From the NCBI GenBank assembly GCA_019054805.1, contig JAHQIY010000011.1:1865001-1929000 (forward strand): a stretch of DNA of 64,000 bases. Reading direction: 5' to 3'. Positions within the stretch are counted from its first letter, which is position 1. Each line of letters begins with the position of its first letter. A program made the position numbers and the translations under genes. This DNA comes from Brachionus manjavacas. Lineage: Eukaryota; Rotifera; Eurotatoria; Ploima; Brachionidae. Below the pieces are notes generated by a model. It made no database searches and had not been told where the DNA came from. It saw only the letters and a list, made by a program, of their open reading frames with translations. Positions 20,000 through 31,400 of the stretch are shown piece after piece.

Positions 20000-22400
20000 A
20001 AAAAATAAAAAGATTTTATTAATAGAAATTTTTTATTTTCAAAAAAGTTAAAAATTTCTTGTTCATTCGAATCTTTTGCAAATTTTGTTTCTTTTCCTCA
20101 AAAGAAAAAATATTCTATACAAATACAATGAAATATTAATTAAAATTAAAAACAGATTTGTTTTTCATTTTTTTGATATTTTTAATTTAAGCTTGAAATT
20201 TCTAAAAAGATTAAAGGGGTAGTCTCGCAATGACAAACGATATTGAAATTAAATTGAATATTTTTTTAGATCAATTTTAATTGACTTTTTAGCTCTAAAG
20301 AAAGAAAATTAATTGATAAGAACTTGGGTTCTGTCATTTTCAAAATAAAAACAAAATAAGCAAATTTAATTTAAAAATACTTTTGTTTTTTTTTTTCTAA
20401 TTACTTTCACGGCATTTAATTAATCATCTTCTTGTTCAATATTTATTATTCACATTTAGTCATTTTTTTATACAATAAGTATATCAGTTTATTTTAAAAT
20501 CTTCTGAGGAAAGAGTCGTTCAAAGCATGGAATTTATTTATATTTTATGGCATTATTTTTATTATTTCTTATTCTAATATAGAAAGATATATTAATAATT
20601 ATCAAAATTTCTTAGTCGATTCTCTCTAAAAATTAGATTTCAGAAGCTTTTTCTAACAAAATAAGTTCAATCTATTCAACCAGCTTCATTCAAATTGTGG
20701 ATCAAAACAGAATTTTGAATTCCTAGATAAAATTTTTGTTTTAAAATATTTTTAATTTTCAATTTATTGATTAAAATGTTTTTCACAAAAGGTTTCAGTT
20801 GATCTAAAGCATAAAATTCAAACATTTTATCAAAAAAAATTTACCATTGTGTCAACTTTTTTTAATTTAGATTTTCGTCGCGAATTTTTTTAAAATGAAT
20901 TAATTACAACTTTTAAAAATCTATCAAAAAAATTGAAATATTAACTTTGTTTGATACTTTTTTTAAAAGGGATCGATGATGTTATTTTGTCCCTGAAAAA
21001 ATAAAAAAAAATTTTCTTTAATTTATTCTTTCTTCTTTTTTAGAACCGTTTAAAACACTCAAGGATTTGAAGACTTAAACCGCGAACACTTTAATTTAAG
21101 TCGTTTTCAGAAAATAAATAAATTATTTAGCTCAATTTATTTAACTTTAAGTTGTCCTAAAATTAAACTAGTCTAAATATTTATTTGAACCGAGGAGCAA
21201 AATATACAATTATATTAAAAGGACAGATTTTTTTGAACTCTAAAAATTAATTGAAGCGCAAAGAAATTGAGATATAAATAGTATTTAGATGTAATAATTT
21301 AGCAAAAATTTTATTTTATTTCTAACTAATTATTCAAAATTAGATTGACTGTTGTTTAATTTAATAATCAATTTTTTAATTTTTTACTAATAAAACATGA
21401 CGAAAAAAATGATGGAATTTTTTTCCGATACCTGATTATCAAAATATTCATTTTTAGATTTTTAAGTGTTTTTTTAATTATTGTCATTAAAAGTACGGCG
21501 TGCTCTTAAGTAAAAATTATTAAACTTAATTGTCTCTATGTTCCTGATTTAAGATTACACCATTTTTCTAAGACACATTGTACTGCTCATTAAGAAAATA
21601 AAATGAACAATAATTATTTATATTAAGCTGAATTCGGATAAATACTTGGAAAAAATATTTTTTATTATGCCTTGACAAATTTGAAGGCACAGATTTTGCT
21701 CTTTATTTGACCATTAATTTTCGCAATGAAATAAATATCATTTTCTTCGGTTTAATTAAAATGAGCCTGAAGAAATATCAAATTATTGACTGCATTTTTT
21801 GTAGAACTTAAATAGATTATTAATACAAAATAGTTTTATGTTTATTTAATTGATTGAATAATTAAAAAAAATTAATTATTATATAATTTGTTTTTATTGG
21901 AAAAATTTAATTATTGATTCTCAATCTAGCTGATTATGTGATCGATGATTCCAAATCGACTTAGACTGATTAACACATTTCCAAGATTCTCAAGTAAATG
22001 AAACAATTCTATAACGAAAGAAATTGATTCTTTAAAACTTAATTTATATTTATATACTTTAATGAATATAAATTAAATTTTTTAATAAAGTGAACAAGTA
22101 GCTATTTATATTAATTTTATTTAAAAAAAAATGTAAATTGATTATTTCCTGGATTTGGTGGATAGAATTTAAGTATCAGCTGTGTCTGAATTATGACTCA
22201 AGTAAATAAACGATGTCTTCAATTAGTTTTAAAATCTGCTCAATATTATTTATTAGTTTACATAATTTAAAATCGGAAATTAAATATATCATCAATAATT
22301 AAACAAAACGAAATAAAATTAATAAAATTAAGACAACTCAAATTTCAAATTTCCGTTAAGTAATTTAAACAAACCGACGTTCAACTTCCCCTTCAATTTG
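20000..22400. other. AT-rich spacer before the sushi gene
   Basis: No supported gene, RNA or element boundary. It probably contains regulatory sequence for the gene starting at 22438, but nothing specific can be pointed to except the TATA box at 22403. Confidence 0.45.
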
Positions 22401-22402
22401 GT

Positions 22403-22409
22403 TATAAAA
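22403..22409 (+). promoter_or_regulatory. TATA box of the sushi gene
   Basis: TATAAAA lies 35 bases before the start codon at 22438, leaving only a very short 5' UTR. The sequence before it (CCCCTTCAATTTGG) is less AT-rich than the surroundings. Confidence 0.5.
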
Positions 22410-22437
22410 CCCTCAATTTTAATTTAGAATTAGCAAA

Positions 22438-25400
22438 ATGAACAGCACAATTTCAAAAATCTATCTTATTTTCATTCTATTCAACATTACATTGTCCTTA
22501 TATAGCCGTAAGTATATTTTTGAAAAATTTTTAAAAATTTTAGTGTAGACTTGTTTTTAAGTCACAGTTTTAAGTCTAAGTCAGAAAAATTTAAGTCAAT
22601 GTCATGACTTAAATTAAACTTATTAGTGAAATCTAGTCAAGTCAACTAATTTTCTGATTTTAAAACTTAACTTTTTTTGGATTAAAATAAAAAATCATAT
22701 TTATTTTTTAGTTTAAAAATCAGAAAATTAGTTGACTTGACTAAATTTCACTAAAAAAAAAATTTACTTGACTTGACTTAAGACTTGTGACTTAAAAACA
22801 AGTCTGTTTTAGTAGCAAAAAATCTAAAAACAACCAAGAAAATTTTAAAAAAGTAAAAAGTTATGAAAAGTACAAATGTTAATTTTTTAATACAAAATAA
22901 TTTAATTTGGAACCTTTTTTTATTTAATTTTTTAATTTAATCGAATATTAATTTTGATAATAAATAATAAAACACCCAAAAATCTCAATCCAGTATTACC
23001 CTTTTTTTTACAACCCAATTTTTACTTTTTTTATTTTAATTTAAAAAAATCTAATTCTTTTAAACATTAAAATTAGAGGATTAAGTCCCATTCTATACAA
23101 TTTAAAGTTTATCCCCAAATTTTTTTAAAATTAATAAATTAATAATTCACTTGACCATCTTTAATTAGTAATAATATAAAGCAACTAAAAAAATTACTAA
23201 TTAAATTAACGGGTATTCAAAAAAGAATGTTCAAAAGTTTGAGATTTAAAAAAAACGGGTTAAGGTAAATAGACTAAATTTAACCAAATTTTGTTCAGTT
23301 ATTTTGTATCATCTAATAATTGATAAAATATAAAAAACTGGTTGTTACATTTTAATTGATATAATTGAAAATTTAATGAATTAATACTTAATCGTTAGCT
23401 TATTTTAAGCTTGATGTTAATTTAAAATTTGAAAACATTTGGACCTTCCTTTCGTAAGATATAGCAAAAAGCATATTGATACGTAATATTTTTAAGGAAA
23501 TTCAAAAAGTCAAATTTTGATATTTTTTTAAAAACAACTTTTGATCAAAAAATCGTTAAAAAATGATCAGGGGCTCATTTTAATCTGTTTTTTTTTCTCT
23601 TTAAAATGAACTTTTAAACATATAAATTTACGGTAAAAATATCAAAGGACAATCGTCTTTTTAGCCAAAGGGTTAAAGATGGCCTATTTCTGTTAATAAA
23701 AATTTAAGGACAAGTTTTTTTTTATTTATTAATTATTAGATGATACAAAATTACTGAACAAAATTTGGTTAAATTAGTCTATGGGAACATATTTTTTTTA
23801 ATTCTCAATACTTTGAACATTCTTTTTTCAACACCCGTAACAACAAATTTTTTAGTTTTAATATTTTAATTTCTTTTTTCTCATTAAGGTTTGATTATCT
23901 TTGGTGTAAAATTTTAAAACTAAATATTTTCATGTTTTTCGTATGAATTTTAACCCAAAAATTTTTTTGTGAATTTCATTACAAAATGATAGAACAAAAA
24001 ATAAAAATTATTACAGTTTTTTTAAATATAAAATTAGTTAAGAAAATGATTACGATTTCTTTATTTTTAATTACTTCGAGTATTTAAAAGTACTTAAATT
24101 AGTAAAAATTGGGACGTATAGATAATGAAAATATAAAAAAGTAATCGAAGATTGAACAAAAACCATTCAGCCGTGAAAGATCCGAAATCCACTCAAGGCA
24201 TTACATTTTTGGTAATTAAAATAAAGATTTTAATTAATCAATAGTTTAAAAATTCATTTTAAATTTTAACTACTGTTTCTCTTACCTTTAGCATATCCGA
24301 ATCCATGAACCATGGCTCGGCCCTCGATCCCGCTTGATTTTTGATGATTAAAATAACCAAAAAGAACAAAAAGGAGCAGGGTAAAATAAGATAAAATTCT
24401 GATAAAGTTCAAAAAGGAAAATGACATTTTAAAATCTCTTAGTATATCAATGAAAATTGGAACATCAATCTATATCGTTACTAAAGTCAAGTCTCGATAA
24501 TTCGATTTTTTAAGTTTTCTTTTTAAAGGCTCCTAACTCTTCTGCGCTATTTGTTTTATCAGATTAAAATCTATATGATAAAAAATTCTAGTAATTCAAC
24601 CCAAACCAGGTTTTGTGAAGTTCAGAACAAAAGAACAGAATAAAATGTAAAAAAAAAAATAAATTTATTTTTTAAAGTTTAAAATTAGCTTTGTGAATAC
24701 AACAAATTGGCACTTTCAAAGTTGCATTAACAGTCAAAGTCTGCTAATAGTGTGCAAAATCTATGCAAAATGCACTACACTCGAAATTTAATTTCTGCTT
24801 AACTCTGCAAATTTAGCAGATCTTGATATTTGATGCAAATTAGAATGTTGCATTCACAGAACTATTTTTAAACTTTTAGAAAAAAAGTTATTTAATTTTT
24901 TACAATTTTTCTGTTCTCTTTATCATTTTGTGTTGAATTTCACAAAACCCTCAAACCAAATGCCTAAAAAAGTTGGTCCCCTAAATTATACCCTAACTCC
25001 GACAAAATTGGTAGGAAATGTCTTGGCAAAATAATTGACTTTTTTTGATAAGTTTACGAAATTAAGAAAATTTGAAGAAAATTCTTTCAATCTGATCGCT
25101 TCGATTCAGTAATGATTTATTATTTACCAAAATTTGAATGCGAATTTAATATTTCACTGGTAATCCGGTATATTCATCTAAAATCACTTAAGTGAAAAAC
25201 AGTAAATTTACCAGAAATCACGCTAAATTTTGTTAATAAAAAACTCATATTTTCGATTTTACGTTTTTTTTTTAACTTACTAAAAAATTAACTTTTTTAG
25301 AGTGAATTACCATAAGTTTTTTTTATTAATTTCATTGAAAAATAGTCAATAAAAAATAATACGATTAGAATAAATTATAGCTCATTTTAATCAGGATAAA

Positions 25401-28400
25401 ATTCTCTGCAAAATGTTATATCATACTGGTATTCGAATTTTCTTGACCCTCGAGGACAAAATGGGGTCAGGGTATATGTCATACCTGAGCGCAGAACATA
25501 AGAGAAATACAAAAAAACAAAAAACCATTAACATTATCGAAAAAAGGATAAAATTTTGTATCAAACTGTTAATTTTCATAATTTTATCTTAATCTGAAAA
25601 AATTACTAAAAGAAACTAAAAATTCAACTTGTAGAACTCAAAAAAAAATTTATTTTTTTTTAGTTAATTTTAATTATTTCTCTTGAAATTTTAATTAATC
25701 ATTCAGGCTTTCAAGTACTAATAAAATTAATTTTTATAAATTTTAAAAGAGCATAAAATTTTTAAAAACAAAATTATTTTTATTAAGGTACGATAATATT
25801 TTTGACTTAAACATCAAAAGTATGGACTTATATCCATTTAAATTGAGTTTCATTCTAAAGGTCTTTTGTTATCCTTTTTTATACCGATGTAAAAAAAACA
25901 ACACAAAATTTGAAACTAATTTGATTTTAATTTTTTGTTCATTTCTTTATTTTATCTAAATAAAGCAACCTAATGACGTAATTTTTTTTGTACTGAACAA
26001 ATTGATTCTTTTAATGTACTTATGAAACTCGGAAGTTTTGATTTTTCTGCACTTTACAGATTTTATAAAATTTTTTAGTACTTATTTGTCTACTCTTTTA
26101 AACAAAAGTAATAAAAATTATCTGATTGAAACCATTGAATGGAGCTTCCTCCTCCCTTTTTGGCTTTAACGCATAATTACTTTCATTTTTAGAGTATTTT
26201 AAAAATAAAAGTTTTATTTTGCGTTTTATTAAATCAGTATTAATCTCAATTTCAAAGAAACAATTAAATTAAATTAATTTTATTAAAAATTGGGGAAGAA
26301 ATAAAAATAATTGGGTTTTTATTAAAAATTGTGGTCTTAAAATTAAAGAATCATTTTTAAATTCTTCTGCACTTTAATATTTTTAGCTCCAGTTTAAATT
26401 GTTTAATTATTGCTACTAAAATTACAAAAGCAATCACTTTTTTAAAATTTTTAATAAAATAAAAACTTTGAATTTTTAAGCATTGGGTAAATATTCAGTG
26501 GCTCGTAGATACAATCGATTTGGAAGATCCAGACTAAATTTGTCAGACTCGTTTAAAAATTGTGGCAAACGAAAACGAACTGTCGAAATCAGTCGTAAGT
26601 GCTTTCGTCGGTGCCAAAGTGATGCTGATTGCAAAGGCAGTAAACGAAGATGTTTGTGTGATGGTGAATGTGGCCTCTCATGTGTTCGAATAAGTAAAAC
26701 AAAAATAAAATTTTAATTTAGTGTTTAATAGAAAAAAATTCTGAAGCTACAGTGTGTCCGAAAATTGGAGATTTTCCCAATGGTTATGTGAACTACTTTC
26801 CAGATAATTTTTTCGGTTCACAACTTGTTTATGACTGCAACCCTGGCTTCTATTTGGTCGGTGAAAAGATTCGTATTTGTGAAGGAGATGGATGGTGGTC
26901 AGGATACAGTCCGACATGTGTCAAAGAAAGTAATAAATTTTAAGAAAAAAATTTTAGATCTGATTTTAACAGCATTACTAAAAATCTTTTACAGCAAATT
27001 TTACCTTTAACTTTTAATCATGCTTAAAGTTGAAGATTATAGAAAATCTGTTTAAAAAATTTAATATTTTTATAGTGATAACTTTTTTTTGGAAATTCAA
27101 AACCAGAGTTTCAAAAATTAAGAAAATTAAATCTGAATTAAAATTTTTATAATAATAGAAAAATTAACTAGTGAAGAAAATGTTGAGGTTTATTCATTTT
27201 TTTTTCGAATTGTTTTATAAAAATTTATTAAAAATTTTATTAAAAACATTGAAGGAATTAAAAAAATAAATTTTTTTATAAATTTGTGGTAAGTTTTGCT
27301 TTTCTGATAGTCATTTTTTTCAATGAATCAGATAAAATTTAAATATAACTTTTCTAGAAATATTGGTCAAAGCCTTACTTTTGAATAAATAGCTTTCAGT
27401 AATTTTCATAGAAAACATTTTAAATAAAATAAAGATAAATTTTTCATAATTTTTTTGGTCAAACAATAATCTTTGGTAATTTTTTTAAAAAAATATTCTA
27501 ATTTCTTTTTAAAATTTACATAAATTGTAAATTTTTTTAATTGTTGATTATCAGAAAGAGCTTCAAATCAGTACCACTTAACAATTAAGAATTTAAAATA
27601 ATTTTTAATGGATCATGTCGACTTTGTGATCAGATGTTCACAAAAGAATGTGATCATAGGTCTCATGTACAAAATGTTATCAGTGATCAATGATCACATA
27701 TTTTGTGACCAATTCGTCCATTAATTACCGAAGAATTTATTTAAATTTTTTTTGTGTGAACAGTAAAATATTTTGGTGATCAAAAAAGTATTTTTTTGAT
27801 CAGAAGACTTAATTTTTACCAAATTTTACTTGAATTAAAAAAATTAAAATTCATCAATTGCCGATTTAAATGTGCCATAATTTGAACAAAGCCAGGCTGG
27901 CAAAACGTTTTTGCATCTTTACTCCTTTTTCTAGTGCTTAGCTTCATTTGTTGACCAAATTTTTTAAAATTGGCTTTAATATAATTGAATGACGTAAAGA
28001 CAAGTCCCAATTCCATAATTTTATTAAAAATTTCTTCTACACTTTCCGTTTTTTTAGCTTAGCAAAAATTTTGTTTTAAATTTTTTTTAAACTTGTAGTT
28101 TTCTATAGTGAATAGCTATTTTTTAAAACTTTTTCTTACACATAAATTTAATATTACAAAATCGCGAGGTATAGACAATGAAAATATTTAAATGTAAAAA
28201 TCCTTTCTGTACTTTTTGTACTTTTTCATAATTTAAATTTATTTGGCCCTGTTCCTTTTTGTACTTTCTGTACTTTTTGTTCTTAATGCTAATAAAAAAA
28301 CCTTTTATTAATCAATAATTTAAATATAAATTTTAAATTTAACTAATATTTTTCTTACCTTCAGCATACCCGAATCCCTAAACCAATGGCTCCGCCCCGG

Positions 28401-31400
28401 ACCCCGTTTAAGTTTTAATAAAATGATTAGAATTACCATTAATCACAAAAAGTACAAAAAGGAACAGGGCCAAATAAAATAATATTCTGAAAAAGTACAG
28501 AAAGTACAAAAAGTACAGAAAGGAAAATGATTTTTTAAAAGTTTGATCGCATTGTCTATCCATGTAAAGCTATAGAAAATGAACTTATTTTGTTCATTAT
28601 TCACTTGCATAAAAAGTGTTCTTTTGTGTCCTTTTGTCAATTAACAATTGACTTAATTAAATACAAGAAAACGTCAGATCTTTTTAAATTAAATTTTAAT
28701 GGACATTTTTTTAAAGACACTTCGATCATTATTTTAACTGAACCAAATTCCCCCGCCCCGGACCCCTTTATTTTTTCTAATATTTTGTTAATATAAATTT
28801 AATTTAACTTAAATAAATTTTTCTAAATATTTTGGTTAATATACTGGAATTATCAAGATTAATAACAAAAGTACACAAAAGGACACTTTTTTGCTAGAGA
28901 AAAAAGTATTCATATAAGTATTCTATAAATTCTTTTTTCTTAATCAATTGTACCTATATATGAAGCTACTCATCTCTTATTAGTTTTTTATACTATTGTA
29001 CAATTATTTAATTTATTTTTTATTAATTTCTTATTAATGACAAATTTTTTTGAATTACTTTAAATCTAATTAACTCATCAATCTGTATAATCTCTCGTAT
29101 TCGTCTTGTATCTCAGTTTCGTCTCTGTATTTTTTATTGTAGTTCCTTAATTTATCTCTCGATTTTTGTGCAATTAGCCACCATAGATGGCTTCCGAGTA
29201 AGCTATCTCCGCAAGCTCGCTTGCTGTAGCTCTTTAATATTATTATATATAAGTTCATTGTCAATCCATGTTATGATCACATTTTTTGTGAACAAAGTCG
29301 ACATGATCCTTTTTGATTAAATTGATTTATTTTATTTAACAACGTTTTTTAATTTATAAATTTTCAAAGAAATAATTCCTATGAGTATTATTCTAAAAGT
29401 TTTTATCTTTTGAGCAAAAAAGTGTATTAACAAAAATTATAATTTATTAAAAAATAATCATTTGAAAGACATTTTTGGGCATACTGAAAAAAATTACAAA
29501 AAAAATTTCATTAAAACAACTATTCCAAAATTTAATTCTAAATTTTGTTCTTAAATCGCCCAAATTTTTTTGGTGAAAAAGGCCTGCAAATTTAACATCA
29601 ATAAAAATATTTTAAAATAAATTGAAGAGTTTTTGCAGAAGCTGGGAATGACAGATTCCTTTTTATTATCTGTCATTTGATTCATTTCTTGTATAAATCA
29701 AACAGCTAAATTTTTGCACGATTTAAACCAGCCTATTCAAAAACCGAAAAAAATTATTGTTATAAAGCTGACTGATTTTTATAAAGAATTATTTGAAACA
29801 GCTATTTTTATTAATGAAAATAGTTCTCCAGAATTATATGACTAGGATTGATTTAAAATAAAAAATAATTTTTGAAGGTTACTGTGGTGCACCAACACCA
29901 GTTTTAAACGCAATACCAAATGTATTGATAACTGATGATTCAAAATTTAAATCAGGTACAGAAGTGGAATACAGATGTGATATTGGATTTGAAAAATCAG
30001 TCATAAGTCAACATTCAAAGATAGTCTGCATGGACACTGGTCGCTGGTCGGACACAAAATTTAGCTGCTCACGGGTTAACTGTGGCCAACCGGAATTGAT
30101 TGAAAATGGTCTAATACGTGGTACAGATCACTATTACTCTAGTGTAATAGAATATAGATGCTTGATCGGTTTTAAAATTACCTCGGGAGACTATTTGAGA
30201 GAATGTGGACTAAACTCGAAATGGACAGGTGTTAAGCCTACTTGTGAAGGTAATTCAGTATTTTTTAATTTGATTTTCACGCACAAATATAAAAAAATTA
30301 TTGTAAATATGATTTTAAAATTTTTTAATTCTTAAAAATAAGTTTTTCTAAAAAAATCAATTAAATTTACCTGTTTTTCATGTAAAAAGCTTTGTTGCGG
30401 AGCTTTATGAGAAAATTTTTTTGAAATTGGAAAACAGTTATTAACTAGACTTCTTTTTTGCTTTTTTTATTATATTATATTTAAGTGATAATGTTGGAAA
30501 TTCGAACCATGTGATTGAAATTAATTAAATTTAATTATCAATGATCAATTATCTTAACTAGCATAATGTAAATCTAATTTTGTAAAAAAAAAATTTTCCC
30601 CATATTTGTAGCTTAATTTTAAAAAAGGTTTTTTAAACCCACTATGGACTTTAAAGGTAAAAAAACAGGTTCTTATTGCTTGAAATAATCTATAATTTTT
30701 AGTCTTATTTTTCTGTCTTTTTTGCAAAAAAATTGAGGTATGTACCTTCTGTTCTTTTTGTATTTTATCTTATTATAAATTTATTTGGCCCCGTTCCTTT
30801 TTGTACTTTTTGTCTTTTATCATAATTTAAATTTATTTAGCCCTGTTTCTTTTTGTACTTTTTAAAAAATAATTTATTTGGCTCGGTTCCTTTTTATACT
30901 TACTATACTACTTGTACTTTTTGTACTTAATGGAAATGAAAAATGTTTTAATTAATCAATATTTTAAATATCAATTTTAAATTTAACTAATATTTTTCTA
31001 ATCTTGAGCATATCCGAATCCCTTAACCAGGACTCCGCAGCGACCTCGATTAAGTTTTAATTTATTGATTAAAATTACCTTTAAGTACTAAAATTACAAA
31101 AAGGAACAGGGCCAAATAAATTTAAATTATGATAAAGTATAAAAATTAAAAAGGGAAATTGTTTTTTTTAAAGTTTAATCTCATTATCCATGAAAAAATT
31201 TAGTGAAATTTTCTATTTTTCATACATTAGCTGCTTAAAATGGTCTGGTTTTTTTCTTCGCTCTTCCTTTTAGTTTGTTGTACAATGGTAGATTCATGTC
31301 AAAATCATGGAATTTTACGGATGAAAAATATATCATGGAGGAAAAATTAACTAACGAAAAAATACTGAAGTTTTATCTTTTATTTTTGCGAATTATTTTA

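Larger units (their letters stand above)
27610..29309. mobile_element. Merlin-like inverted-repeat element enlarged by nested insertions
   Basis: Terminal arms of about 40 bases start GGATCATGTCGACTTTG at 27610 and end with the complement at 29309, sharing also GTTCACAAAA and ATGTGATCATA. Flanks TTTTTAAT (27602-27609) and TTTTTGAT (29310-29317) match at seven of eight bases. GG-start ends with an 8 bp duplication suggest the Merlin superfamily, but the flanks are low-complexity, so this is tentative. Three other repeats lie inside (28165-28560, 28613-28892, 29060-29250). It occupies sushi-gene intron 3. Confidence 0.55.

Noticed and set aside
29070..29264. Minus-strand 64-codon frame with charged residues
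   Set aside because: It lies antisense to a repeat with a clear plus-strand 3' tail, has no homologous motif and overlaps the hairpin; judged to be chance.
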